Source of the DNA: Talpa occidentalis
Taxonomy: Eukaryota; Chordata; Mammalia; Eulipotyphla; Talpidae
Direction: 5' to 3'
DNA: 64,000 nucleotides
Assembly (NCBI RefSeq): GCF_014898055.3
Contig: NW_023604295.1
Span: forward strand, 248,001 to 312,000
Shown: piece after piece, positions 1-12,350 of the stretch
How positions within the stretch are numbered: the first letter of the stretch is position 1
Layout: the number at the start of each line of letters is the position of its first letter
Made by a program: the position numbers and the translations under genes
The notes under the pieces: generated by a model
Told to the model about the DNA's origin: nothing
What the model saw: only the letters and a program-made list of their open reading frames with translations
Databases searched by the model: none

Positions 1-51
1 AGAGTGGGCTGCAGCCTGGGGCTGTGTATGGGTCTGACCAGCCCCTCCTAG

Positions 52-1443
<1,392 letters not shown>

Positions 1444-1779
1444 GGCCCAGTGGGTGCCGTGGGGAGGGGCTGGTGGGCAGCGGCTGTCATGGGTAGGCAG
1501 TTCCGGGCGGGGGGTGTCTCTGCGGCCGAGGGTGCCGGGTGCTGCCTGCTTAGTTCTGAGAGCAGGGGCCCTCCTGACCCGTCACTGGCCGCTCAGGGGG
1601 CGGCCTGGTCGGCTTTGGGCCTGGTGCTGTGGAGGAACCTTCTCTGGGCTGGGTTCCCTGTGCCTGTCTGCGTCTCTGGCCCACTGGACGCAGAGCCCCC
1701 GAGGCGAGGGTGCGGCCTGTGCGCTGGGCGGGCGCGGGGGCGGGCGTCCCGGCCTCGGAGGACAGGCTGCTTCTGTCTC

Positions 1780-1906
1780 CCCCACTGCTCCCCTCAGCAG
1801 TGTCTTCGGTCCGCGTGCTTGTTCTGTTCTCCGTTCTGTCTCTGGCGAATCCTCTCACCGCCTGTACCCCAGTTCTTGTATAAGCAAATCTTTAAAAAAA
1901 AAAGGA
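1780..1906 (+). mobile_element. 5'-truncated tRNA-derived SINE in the LSS 3' UTR
   Basis: This matches the 3' half of the SINE family found complete at 5562, 21705 and 40311. Shared parts are the segment with CTCCCCTCAGCAGTGTC, then TCTCTGGCGAATCCTCTCACC, then a TTGTATAAGCAAATCTTTAAA-type tail and a pure A-run at about 1892-1902. It lacks the tRNA-like head. If LSS uses the poly(A) signal at 2237, this copy is part of the mature mRNA. Confidence 0.8.
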
Positions 1907-2236
1907 AGCTAAAGGGCTGAGTCGTCCTCCGAGGTTTTGGGGAGAGCAAGGACACCAGCCACAGTCGGGGCGGGCGCGCCTGGCCTCGTGGCCCCCGCAG
2001 GGCCTGCAGCCCCATCCACGGCAGCCGGGCCACACCCGGGGCTGACATGTGGGCCCTTCCCCTCACTCCGGGCTCACGGCCACTCGCCGGGCGGGAGATG
2101 GGCCTCCGGGGTGTGGCGGTGCCGACCAGGCCGACGTCAGCGACAGCCTGGAGAAGCCCAGATGTGTGGGGACAGCCAGGCCCTCCGAGTGGCCTTAGGG
2201 GGAGTGTTCACATGCGGAAAGACAAGGGGCGTTGCA

Positions 2237-2242
2237 AATAAA
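2237..2242 (+). promoter_or_regulatory. LSS: Candidate LSS poly(A) signal AATAAA
   Basis: This is the first canonical AATAAA downstream of the LSS stop codon, about 800 bases after it, and it precedes the SPATC1L start by about 780 bases. Assignment to LSS rests on position and strand only. Confidence 0.55.
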
Positions 2243-3017
2243 GTCTTAAGTCACCACCCGGAGTGTCTGCCTAAGAATCTTAACCCCGAGGGAAATGGAG
2301 GGGGCGGGGGCCAGCACCCGAGGCCTGCCCAGCAAGGGTCCCGGCTGGCAAGGAGCGGGGTTGGGCCCGGCGTGGCCACCTTTGGGCGCTGCTCTGGACC
2401 CAGAAACATGGCCCTTGACGCCGGACTGAAGGCTTCGCTCTTTGAGTCTAACCCTGCTGAGGCTTTCTGGGGAGAGGGCCTCGGACCCCGGGGTGGGGCC
2501 AGGCTAGGAGGGGGAGCCCTGTCACCACATGGCCCGTGCTGGGTGTGGGTGCCCACAGCGGAGCCTCTGGGGTCCATGTCTGGGACCCCAGCACTCCAGG
2601 TAGATGCCGGGGCTTTGTCCGGAGGGCAGCGTCACCTGGGGGGCCCCCTTCATCTCCCTCAGGTGGTGACCCAGGCCCTGAACCACATTGGCCCTCCCCT
2701 GAGCCCCATGGGAAGTTGCCGGTGGGTGCGGGGTGGGGGCCTTGGGGTGTCCTCAAGCCGCAGAGTCCCCGCACCGGCTCAGCCCCAGGCTCTGCTGTGC
2801 TGGAAGGTGCCGGCAGGTTCCTATCGCTGCCCACCCCCGTCCCGTGGCCCCCAGCAGCCCTGGGGTATGGCCCGTGGAGCTTCGCCAAGGAGGGGTCGCC
2901 TGGGTGCCGCCTCTTTAAGGCGACATCACAAGGGCGCGGAGCCCGGAACCCCGTGGAGCCCCGTGAACCCCGTGGCCGGTCTGCGTCTCCGCCGCCATGG
3001 GGCCCTGAGCAGGCGGC
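2243..3017. other. LSS-SPATC1L spacer and SPATC1L 5' region
   Basis: No conserved coding exon is visible. A weak TATA-like TTTAAGG at 2914-2920 lies about 100 bases before the SPATC1L ATG and may mark its core promoter. The long open frames here lack homology and follow from high GC content. Confidence 0.4.
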
Positions 3018-6000
3018 ATGGCCGAGGGCGGCGAGCTGATGAGCAGGCTCCTGAGCGAGAACGCGGACCTGAAGAAGCAGGTGCGGCTCCTCAAGGAAAA
3101 CCAGATGCTGAGGCGGCTGCTCAGCGAGAGCTGCCAGGACAGCTGCGGCCACGGGCCCCGCGAGCTCTTCCCAGGGCGCCCGCCTACCCCGAGGCCTGCT
3201 CTCCCGCGGCCGGAGGTGAGCCAGCCCGGGGCCGCGGGGCCGGCCAGGGAGGGCCGAGGGCCGGCCGGCAGCCCGTCCTGCTGCGCGTCGTCGGGAGGCG
3301 CCTCTCAGCTGCTCTGTCCACACCCGGGAAGTGGGCGGGAGCCCATGCGGGTGGGCAGCGCTTCGGGGAGTGGCCCGGCGTCCAGAACTGTCCTCCTCGT
3401 GGACTGACGCCTGGGGGTCCTGCCCCTCAGGGGCACAGAAGACGGCTCCTGGCAGGCCTCTCCTGAGGACGCTCCACGGACGCACTGCCCGCCCGCCGGC
3501 CTCCCCTCCCTCCTCCCCTCCTCCCCCTCCCCTCCTCCCTCCCCCTCCCTCCCTCCCCTCCCCTCCCTCCCTCCCTCCCTCCCCCTCCCCTCCCTCCCCT
3601 ACCCTCCCCTCCCCCCCCCCTCCCCTCCCCTCCCTCCCCTCCCTCCCCTCCCTCCCTCCCTCCCCTCCCCTCCCTCCCCTCCCCTCCCTCCCTCCTCCCC
3701 TCCCTCCCCTCCCCCTCCCCTCCCCTCCCCTCCCCTCCCCTCCTCCCCTCCTCCCTCCCCTCCCCTCCCTCCCTCCCTCCCCTCCCCTCCTCCCCTCCCC
3801 CTCCTCCCCTCCCCCCTCCCCTCCCCTCCCTCTCCCTCCTCCCCTCCCCTCCCCCCTCCCCTCCCCTTCCCTCCCCTCCCTCCCTCCCCCTCCGCGTCCC
3901 GGCTCCGCTGGTTGGCTGGGCCGCGGCCCTGCTGACCCTGACTCGCCACCCCCGGGCGCGGCCCCTCTCCGCGGGGCGCCCATTTTCCTGTGACTCGGGA
4001 AGTGGCCGCGGGGGCGGCCCTGCCCCCTCCTGCCCCCTCCTGCCCCCCGGCCGGGCCGCGCCTCTCGGCCCTGGACTCCTGTTACTTATTCACAGGTCGC
4101 GGAACGAGGTGCGGCCTGGGGGACAGCGGGCGGGCAGGGGGAACCCCAAGGGCGCTGAGGCTCCGGGGCCCCTGCGGGCGAGCGCGGGGGAGGGGGGGGT
4201 GCGGGCGGGGCCTGTCTGCGGGCCCCGCGGGGTGTCGCTGGGCGGGGCGAGCAGGCGCGGGGGGGGGGGGGGGGCGGGGGCGCGGGGCGCACGACGGCCC
4301 AGAGGAGCCCCCCCCCGCCGGCCACAGCGGGCTGCTGCCCGTGGCGTCCGGGGGCCCCGGGCCGGGCGGGGGGCGCAGCGCATGGCCGGCCCCGCTGGCC
4401 CCGCTGGCCCCGGCCGCGCAGGCGCCCAAGAGCTCGTGGGGTCCAAAGGGCCGCGGGGCGCCGCTGCCCGTCGGGGGCCGCGGCGGGGCCGGGCGCGGGG
4501 CTCCCGGGACGGCCCTGACCGACCGCCCCCCGCAGCCCGGACTTCGGCCGCTTCGCGGGCCTGGACGCGCCGGCGCCGCCGCGGGCCGCGTCCCTGGAGG
4601 ACCTGCTGTGCTCGCACGCGCCGCTGGCCGGCGAGGACGACGCGTCCCCGGGCGGCGCCGCCCCGGCGCCCCTCAAGGCCCTCTTCAGCCCCCCGGAGCT
4701 GCGCGCGCCCCGCGCCGACCGCCGGCCGCCGCCGCTGCTGGGCGCCCTGCCGGACCCGCTGGCCGAGAGGCCGCCGCCCGAGCCCGCGCGCCCCAGGAAG
4801 GTGTGCTTCGCCGAGGGGGGCGCGCCCGCGGGGGACCGGCCCCGGCGCAGCTACTACCTCAACGGTGAGCCCGCCAACCGCCCGCCCGGCGCCCCGGCCC
4901 CCCGGCCCCCCAGCCCCCCACCCCTCGGCGCCCCGACCCCCTGGGCTCCCCGAGGGCCCCGCCCCGCCCCGCCCCGCCCGACGGCCGCCCCGGCTCCGGG
5001 AGGTGCTGGACTCCGGGGCCGGCCCGTGCCCGTGGCCCGCGCGGTCATCGCCGGGACCCGCTCGGCCGCCCGCGAAGCTCGTGCTCCTGCGCGGCCGCGC
5101 CCCGCGCCCCCCGCGCCCCCGCGCCCCGGCCCGGAGGCCCCTCGGCGCGCGGCCGCCCCTGACCGCCCGGGAGGCGCCGCGGCCGGGCTCCTGCGGCGAG
5201 CGGGCCGCTCCGGGGTGGGCGCGGGGCGCGGGGCGCTCCTCGGAGGCGCTGGACGTGAGTCGGGGGCGCCCGCGCCCGGCCCGGGGTCCGCGCCCTCCGC
5301 GGGGTCCCCTGGGGGCCGCGCCCTCGCCTTCCCGGGCGAGCGTGGGTGTCTGCCCGCCGCTCCCCAGCCAGCAGCCTCTGCGTGTCCAGGGCGGGCCTCG
5401 GGTCCGGGCTCCGCGCCGGTGCTCCGCGCGGTTCTCACGGCTCCTTCCCGGGGCTGGGCTGGGGGGCCGGGCGCCTCCCCGCCGGCGCAGTCCGAGGCTG
5501 CTTGTGGTCCCCAATAAATGTCGGTGTCTTCATGTGGTTTCTTTGAAAAACATTGCCGGTTGGGCCTCCCCGGGGGCGCAGCGGCTGAGCGCTGGGTGGC
5601 GAGGCTGCCCGCGGCCTCTGCGGCGCGGGTTCGATCCCCGGCTGCTCCCCGGCCCCGGAGGAGGGTCCCCCATGGCGCACGGACCTCTCCTGCCGCCCGC
5701 TGCTCCCCTCAGCAGTGTCCTTCGGTCCTTCTGCCTGCTCTGCTCCCCGCTCTGGCTCTGGGGGATCCTCTCAGCCTCCCGCGCCTCTGACTGTGCCCAG
5801 GGCTTGTGTGAATAAATAAATAAATCTTTAAAAAAAAAAATTCACTTGTGAAGCTGTGGGTCCCAGGCTCTTGTTTTCACAGATACTTTGGCTGTTTCAG
5901 TTTCCACGCTGTGGTCCTTTGTCCAGTTTTCCTGTTTCTTCTCAGTTCAGTCTTTTTTATTATTATTTAAGATTTTTTTTTTATACGAGAGCTGGGGTGC

Positions 6001-9000
6001 AGGCCAGAGGTGCGGGAGGGTGACAGGACTCCCCAGAGACAGAGCGGGGAGCCGAACAGGCAAAGAGACTGGAACACGGCTGCGGGGAGCAGCGGGGAGA
6101 CAGGAGGGGTCTGCCGCCCGAGCCGTGTGGGCAGCTCCCTGGCCGGCGGGGATGGAACCCGCGCTGCAGAGGCTGCCGACGGCTTCACGGCGCGGCGCTC
6201 AACCCGCAGCGCCCCCGGGAGGCCCTCGGTTCAGTCTTGCTCACAACACCGACCGGCCTCGGTCCACGTCCCGGGCCCTGTCTCAGCCCTGCGGGCGCCC
6301 AGCGGTGCAGAGTGCTGCCCCTCTGGCTTCCGGACCCCGGCGAGGTGATGTCTCGATCGTGGGAACGTGTGCAGAGTCGCTGTTGGGTCTGTGCTGGCAG
6401 AACCAACCCGCGGTCCCCCTGGTCTTCTGTCCAGTCTTGTAACCCGCAGTGGGTTATTTCAGGTCTTATTTTTATGATTTCCTTCCTTCTGTTAACTCTG
6501 GGTTTTATTCCTCTTCTCCAGTTGCTCCAGGCGTAGGATGAGGTTGTTTATTGGGCTTTGCCTCTGTGGCTCAGCGTGGGCCTGTGTCACCGTCCTCTCC
6601 CCTTCAGACTCCCTTGGCTGCATCTCATGGGTCTGGTCGCGCGTCGCCCCATTTTCTGTCTTAATTTCCTTTTTAATCTGATAGCTGTTAAGCAGCACAT
6701 CATCTCGTCTCCATGTAGCTATAGTTTTTCCTGTTGTTTATTTTTCAAACAGTTGATTTCTAGCTCTGTGGAGTTATGGTCAGAGAGAGCATTTGTGTCA
6801 TTATCTTCTTCGTAATTTTACTGACAAGGGACTTGTGGCCCAACAGAAGGTCTGTTCTTGAAACTGTTGGGAAACGTGTAGGTAGCAGTTTTGGGGTGGG
6901 GTGTCCCGTAGGTATCTGTCAGACCTGTTTGGCCTGGATCCGCACCTAAGGCTGCTGTTTCCTTATTAGTCTCTGTCTTGTCGATCTGCCCACAGCCGAG
7001 GGACAGGGACGCTGCCCTGCTGTCGTCATCCGGGCCTCTCTCGGGGTCTGTGAGTGACGGTCTTGGTGCTCTGCCATTTGGTGCGTACATGTTTGTGTGT
7101 TATCTCCTCTCACGCATGCTAATGTGAAGGTGTCCCTGTCTCTTATTGTCCCTTTTACTTGAAAGTGTATTTTATCTGGCATCAGTATAGCTGTTTGGTC
7201 ATTTTTAAAAATTGTTATTTGCTTGCAGGATTGTCTTCTGACCTGTGAGTCTATGCTTCTCTTTGTAAGGGGATAGGTTTCTTGTAAATAGCAGAATCCG
7301 GACTCTGATTTGAAATCCATTCAGCCACTTGCTGCCTTTTGATTGTTGAATTTGGGCCACTTCTATTTAAGGTAATTATGGAGACATAATTGCTCATTGA
7401 CATTTTATTTGGGCTTTCGTTTGTCTTTTTAATTTTTTTTTGAGGTCTTTCATGTTTTGTTTAGGTTCCATTTTTATCGTCTTACGGGTGGCTTGTATTG
7501 ATTTTTGTTTGACGATCCTGCTGAAGTTACTAGATGATGGACTATTTGTGGGACCATCCACCGTCTGGAGAAATGTGCGGATGTGGACGGGGCCTGCGCT
7601 GTGCTCCTCCGGGCCCCTCGTCCCCCAGCGAGCTCTGGCAAGTGGGTCTTGTCTTTGGTTTTAACTCCCGGGCACATTCTGTGGCCTTGCGAGGTGATTA
7701 GGGTGGGGCGCGCTGAAGACCACAGGAAGCATCTGAAAGAAAAGAAGACCTAAGCAAATGGAAACGCACCCCTCCAGGATGGACTCAGAGGCGGCCTGTT
7801 GGGGGGGCGCGGCACGCTCCAGATGGATACAGGAATTTCAGCACAATTCCTCAGTTGACGTCTTTGCAGAAATTGACAAGCTGATCCTAAAATTCACCCG
7901 GCGAGGTGAGGGGCCTGCAAAGGCAGCACAGCCGAGAAGGAGGAAAACGAAAGTGAAGGACTCACATTTCCCAGTTTCAGATTTCACTCTCAAGCCGTAA
8001 GAGTCAAGACTGAGAAAGAACTGCAAGTCCAGAGACGGACCCGGGCGCTGACGGGCCTGCTGCTTGGCGTGGGCACGAGAAGCTCCGTCCAGAAAGGCAG
8101 TCTCCCTGACGGACAGGCGGTGCCCCCGTGCCCAAGGATGACCCCGTGGAAAAGTAGCTCGAGAACAAAAAGAGCTAAAACCATAAAATTCCTAGAGGAA
8201 AATAGATAATTACTCTGGATTTGGCAATAAAGTCGTAGATGTGACATCAAAACCATAAGCCACAAAACGAAAAATAGATAAATTGGACCTTATCAAAAGT
8301 AAAAACCTTTGTGTGTTACAATAATACATTTATGGAAAGCAAACGCCACCCCGCAGGATGGGAGGAAGACGCCGAGAACCCGGGACGTGTGGAGGAGCGC
8401 CCACGGCGCGCAGTGGGGGGCTCCAACAGCCACAAGCAGGCGAGCGCGCGAGGGCCGCGCAGTGTCGTCCTCCTGAGACCCCGCGAAGTGCACCCCCTCC
8501 TGCCCCGCAGGCGCTGCCGTGAAGGCGCAGGACAGCGAGGCACCGAGGAGCCGGGGCGGGGCGGGGCCGCGCACCTGAGAACAATGTGCCGGTCGGGCGT
8601 CCCAGAAACTCCATGCCAGGCATGTACCCCCCCAAAATAGAATATTCGTATCCACACACATGCTATACGCGTGTCCATAATGGCACTGTTCGTGATTATT
8701 CATAACAGCCGAGCCGTGGAGACAGCCCGCGTGTCAGCAGAGGCATGGCTCGACGAGCCGAGGCACGTCCGGGCAGCGGGGTACCGCTCAGCCGGCACCA
8801 GGAGTGCAGTGCTGACGCGCGCCACAGCGGGCACAGGCCTGGGGGACCGCGCCCCGCGTGACGCCCAGACACAGGGCCACCCGCCGGGACACCGCTGTGC
8901 GGAGAGAGCCCTCAGGGGCAGGCGGCGGGGCAGCGGGCGCCTGGGGTGGGGGTTGTGGCTGCCCTCGGTGCGGGGTTTGGAGGGGTTGGTGAGAAAACGC

Positions 9001-10918
9001 TCTAGAATGAGATCTAAAAGCTACCGGACGGCAGCCCTACAACGGTGACTTTTATAGGGTTGATGACATCTCAACAGAAAAGTGACTGGGAAAGCGTCCA
9101 GGAGGGGCCCCTGGCCCGCAGTGGGGAGCCGGGTCACGGGAGGGCCCCAGGTGTCCTGAGAGGGGTGGGGTGCAGCCAGGAGCGCGAGGGGCTGGGGTTG
9201 GAGGCTGCCTTGCCCGAGGGACCCCTCACCGGTGCTCCCGGGAGGTCGGATCCTGGGCACCCAGCCTGGCTCTGGTTGGGACCCTCTGCCTGCGCAGCCG
9301 CAAGGTCACCCAGCATTTCTCGGGGCCCTCTGGGGCCGGCCCTCTGCCCCAGGTCATCTCTGTGCTCCCACCCTGTGGCCTCAGGGTCCCCATGTTGGGG
9401 CGCATGTTGCTGGGGGGGGCCTCTGCCTGGGGCGCCCAGGGCCCCAGCCCCTCCTCGCCACCTCTCCTGGCGGTGTTGCCGCTCGGGCTATGCGAGGGGG
9501 CGGCGAGAGGAGGCGGCTCCTGCGGCCTGGCAGCCCACTTGAGGGGTGCAGCCCACTTGAGGGGTGCACCGCAGAGCTGCGGAGAAGGGCGTGGGCGGCA
9601 GGCTCCAGGGGATGGCGGCGGATCTGCTGAGGGCACTGCGGGGCCACGCAAGGAGAATCTCCACCGTCCCCTTCCCGGAGTAGGAGAGTCTGCGGCAGAC
9701 AAACCTGGCGCTGGCGCCCCCCTCCTGTCCACACCTTGCGTGCGTCTGGGTCAGCCGAGCCCGCCCCCCGGCGTCCATCCCGAATTCCCCGTCAGAGCGG
9801 GCGGCTGGCTCTGGACCCAGGTGCCAGGCAGCCCCAGGAGGACGAACGAGGGACAGGGTGTGGTCCCATGCCTCCCAGCGCAGGGGCGCCCGGGCTTCCA
9901 GGGAGGGGCAGGGGCGCCTTCCCCCCTTGCATTTACCCTGCGGGGGTGCGTGGACCAGGGCGTTTGGGAAGACCCCGGGGTGGGCCGACTGGGCGCGGGC
10001 GCTTCCCCCAGACACTCAGTGGGCGCTGCCCTCGGCCTCGGGTGGGTTCCTAAGTGGGTGTCCGGGAGGGCAGCGGGGCAGGCCGGCCCCTCAGTGCCAG
10101 CCCCTGCGTCGTGCTCCGCAGAGATCCAGAGCTTTGCGGGCGCGGAGAAGGACGGGCGCGTGGTCGGGGAGATCGCCTTCCAGCTGGACCGGCGCATCCT
10201 GGCCTACGTCTTCCCCGGGGTGACCCGCCTCTACGGCTTCACCGTGTCCAACATCCCCGAGAAGATCAAGCAGGTGTGCGCTCCTGCCCCGCTGCCCTCC
10301 CCTCCGGGCCTCCCCTTGGGCCTCCCCCTGCGTGCTCCTCCCACCCAGCCCCTCCCCTCACCGTGGGCGCCTCAGCCCGGGTCCCCCCAGGCGCTCTCCC
10401 TATTCCTAGCCCCGCACCCCGGGGCGCACAGGCCTGGCGAAGCTGGGAGGGTCGGGGTGGGTGTGCCCACTGCCCTCACGCCGGGTCTTGTGACTCAGGC
10501 CGGGCAGCTGGGCGCGCCCCGAGAGCACCGGGGTCCTGTGGAGGCGGGGGGGGGGTCGGCGGACGCGGCCCCCAGTGTGCTGTGCCCGCAGACATCCATC
10601 AAGTCCCTGGACGGCTCGGTGGACGAGAAGAAGCTGCGCGAGCTGACGCACCGCTACCTGACGCTGACGGCGCGCCTGGAGAAGCTGGGCTACAGCCGCG
10701 ACGCGCACCCCGTCTTCAGCGAGTTCCTCATCAACACCTACGGCATCCTCAAGCAGCGGCCCGACCTGCGCGCCAACCCGCTGCATAGCAGCCCGGCCGC
10801 GCTGCGCAAGCTGGTCATCGATGTGGTGCCCCCCAAATTCCTGGGTGACTCGCTGCTGCTGCTCAACTGCCTGTGCGAGCTCTCCAAGGAGGACGGCAAG
10901 CCGCTCTTCGCCTGGTGA
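3018..10918 (+). CDS. SPATC1L: Spermatogenesis and centriole associated 1-like protein (speriolin-like), four coding exons
   Basis: Exons are 3018-3215, 4536-4864, 10122-10273 and 10592-10918 (TGA 10916-10918). Exon 1 opens with [20 protein letters not shown] and a leucine-rich heptad pattern, a predicted short coiled coil. Exon 2 is proline-rich and contains [12 protein letters not shown] and KVCFAEGG. Exons 3-4 form the conserved C-terminal speriolin-type domain, including [20 protein letters not shown], ending in [14 protein letters not shown]. These match my recollection of human SPATC1L (about 340 aa); the precise biochemical role is not established. Uncorrected, the summed exons are 1006 bases, two short of a whole number of codons. 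One base is missing in exon 1 near 3170, where RAPAYPEA is in the wrong frame, and one at the exon 1/2 junction or the C run near 4536. Corrected, the protein would be about 335 aa. It is a conserved gene, probably not a pseudogene. Confidence 0.9.
3496..3898. repeat. 400-bp polypyrimidine/polypurine tract in SPATC1L intron 1
   Basis: This stretch is almost purely C and T on the + strand, built from irregular CCCCTCCC and CCTCCCTCC units. It is a long homopurine-homopyrimidine mirror-like tract, able in principle to form triplex (H-DNA) or, on the G-rich strand, G-quadruplexes. The large open frames translated through it (Pro/Ser or Gly/Arg/Glu) are artefacts of the repeat. Confidence 0.9.
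4259..4274. repeat. Poly-G run in SPATC1L intron 1
   Basis: There is a run of about 16 consecutive G residues inside a GC-rich intron. It is a likely length-polymorphic site and one where base calling is unreliable. Confidence 0.85.
5513..5518 (+). promoter_or_regulatory. Intronic AATAAA with downstream GT-rich segment (possible premature poly(A) site)
   Basis: The AATAAA lies in SPATC1L intron 2, about 650 bases past exon 2, followed within 30 bases by a T/G-rich stretch containing TGTGG-type words. That is the layout of a functional cleavage site. A SINE begins about 45 bases later. Use is unproven. Confidence 0.35.
5562..5840 (+). mobile_element. Full-length tRNA-derived SINE
   Basis: The head reads GGGCCTCCCCGGGGGCGCAG, with a B-box-like GGTTCGATCC, so it is tRNA-derived. 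The body has the family's GGAGGAGGGTCCCCCATGG and CTCAGCAGTGTCC words, and the tail is (AATA)n-AATCTTT plus ten or more A. It sits in SPATC1L intron 2. No clear target-site duplication was found. Confidence 0.88.
5955..6228 (-). mobile_element. Full-length tRNA-derived SINE, inverted
   Basis: This is the same family as at 5562 in the opposite orientation, starting with a T-run and ending at GGAGGCCC. It is flanked by a perfect 10-bp target-site duplication, GTTCAGTCTT, at 5945-5954 and 6229-6238. With the + copy at 5562 it makes an inverted pair about 115 bases apart that could form RNA hairpins in the SPATC1L pre-mRNA. Confidence 0.9.
6430..7560 (-). mobile_element. Old L1 ORF2-region fragment, inverted
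   Basis: The + strand reads as the complement of the L1 ORF2 endonuclease region. Familiar words include those for GGATGAGGTTGTTTATT, TTGATTTCTAGCTC..GTTATGGTCAGA, GTATTTTATCTGGCATCAGTATAGCT and CATTCAGCCACTTGCTGCCTTTTGATTG. No open frame survives. It lies within SPATC1L intron 2. Confidence 0.8.
7690..9080 (+). mobile_element. Decayed L1 ORF2 3' region, strongly GC-shifted
   Basis: Blocks at 8160-8360 match L1 text (the region equivalent to AAAATAGATAAATTGGAC and CCGCAGGATGGGAGGAAG), and 8630-8760 matches the 3' end of ORF2 (CACTGTTCGTGATTATTCAT). Between these the sequence is far more GC-rich than L1. This fits long exposure to GC-biased substitution in this GC-rich locus. Outer limits are approximate. 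Confidence 0.65.
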
Positions 10919-11127
10919 GCGCCGCCGCTGCAAGAACCGTGTTTGTTCCAAACGGGGGCGCCACGCTCCTGCGTCCCTCGGCCGGCCTTCCCCCGGCAGC
11001 TCCCGGGAGCGCCCAGGGGTGCCCCGCAGCGCCCGGGCCACACGCGCCGGACCGGCCGGCGCCCCTGCCCGCCCGCGTCCACCCCGCGCCCCTGCCCGCG
11101 TCCACCTGCGGGCTCGTGTCGTTCTGC

Positions 11128-11133
11128 ATTAAA
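11128..11133 (+). promoter_or_regulatory. SPATC1L: SPATC1L poly(A) signal ATTAAA
   Basis: The common variant signal ATTAAA lies 210 bases after the SPATC1L stop and is followed by a GT/T-containing segment. It gives a short 3' UTR of about 230 bases. Confidence 0.7.
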
Positions 11134-11149
11134 GTCATCTGTTTACCTG

Positions 11150-12249
11150 TCGCCTCCCCTGTCCTCTGGGAGGGCGCAAGCCGGGTCCTGCGGGGCCCAG
11201 GAGCCCCCGCCGTGGAGGCCGCGCCCCCCCAGGGAGGGTCCAGTCTCTGAGTGGGGTCCTGGCTCAGGGCCCCAGGGCCGCTCCAGGCTGGGTTTCCCCA
11301 AAAAGAGGGTCCAGGAAAGCGCGGGCGGCAGCCGCAGAACCTGCAGGGCACGAGGGAAGGAAAACGCGGACCCGGCCAGAAGTCCCCGGCCCAGCAGAGC
11401 GGCAGGAGCACGGCCGGCCTGGGGGCTGCCCCCCACCTGCTGTTTGCGTGGGAGCGGAGGGAGGGGCCCCCAAGGGGCCAGCCTGCAGGGCACTCACCCC
11501 GGGCGGAGGCCCCTGCTGCCGCGGCTTACTGGGGATGGCCATGGGGGGCTGGCTCCCTGCGCCGCTCCCCACCGGGCGGGCCTCCGGCCCTGCTCCAGAG
11601 CCCCAGCGCACGACGGCTCCAGACCCCCGAGTCCCCGCGCAGCCTCCCCGGGGTCCTCCCTCTTCCCCAGTTCCCCGAGGTCCAGAGGGCCCATGGTCAG
11701 GGCCACAGGGCCCCGTCCCGGCTGACCCCAGTGGAGGGTGTCTGGCCACTTCTCTGCTGTGGGCACTGGGGGAGACTGTTGGGGTCTCTGGGCCAACCCC
11801 ACAGTGGGCGGCCATCATCCCAGAACCCCACAGCCTGCCGCGGGCCTTGCTCACCTTGCTGCTGTGCGGGGGCACCTCAGATGTGAGCACCCCAAAGGCT
11901 GCGTGAGCCCCCGGGGGACGGCAGGGCGGCCTCCCCATCAGCGGGCCCCACACAGCACGGAGGCGCAGGAGTCACTGCAACGTCCAGCCTGCGCTGGCCC
12001 AGCCTGCCCTGGTGACCTCCGGAGCGCGGCGGGGGCTGCGCTGGGGAACCGCGCCCCGGGGGCCCCCAACCACTGCCGTCCTCCAGAGGCCCGGAAGCTC
12101 CGCTTTGACATGAAGTGACGCAGGCCAGAGGCCACCAGAGGCCACGCGGACGAGTCACCGGCCTGGTGCGGACTCCCCTCCCAGGGGCCGCCCCGCCACC
12201 TCCCCCCGGAGCCCTCGCCAGCCTGCGGGCCGAGCTCCTCCCCGCCAGG
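11150..12249. other. SPATC1L-FTCD intergenic spacer
   Basis: About 1.1 kb of GC-rich sequence. I see no conserved exon, SINE or L1. Open frames in it have no recognisable homology and are most likely composition artefacts. Confidence 0.5.
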
Positions 12250-12335
12250 TGTTTGCACAGCCGGGCCTCCTGCCCGAGCCCGGTTAATGAGAAGCCGCCC
12301 GCATATAAAGGCCCTGGCGCCGGGGCGGCGCTGCG
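12250..12335 (+). promoter_or_regulatory. FTCD: FTCD core promoter with liver-type sites
   Basis: A TATAAA at 12304-12309 lies about 45 bases before the FTCD ATG, predicting a start site near 12,335 and a very short 5' UTR. Upstream are TGTTTGC at 12250-12256 (FOXA/HNF3-like) and GGTTAATGA near 12282 (an HNF1 half-site pattern). FTCD is a liver-enriched enzyme in mammals, so these matches make sense, but the factor assignments are inference from short motifs. Confidence 0.65.
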
Positions 12336-12350
12336 GGCACCTGGAGCACC

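Noticed and set aside
1937..3466. Long + strand open frame of about 509 codons
   Set aside because: It spans the LSS 3' flank, the SPATC1L first exon in the wrong frame and intron. High GC makes stops rare, and the only homology is a shadow of SPATC1L.
4090..5514. Minus-strand open frame of 474 codons
   Set aside because: Antisense to SPATC1L exon 2 and a GC-rich intron. Composition is dominated by Arg, Gly, Pro and Ala, with no domain.
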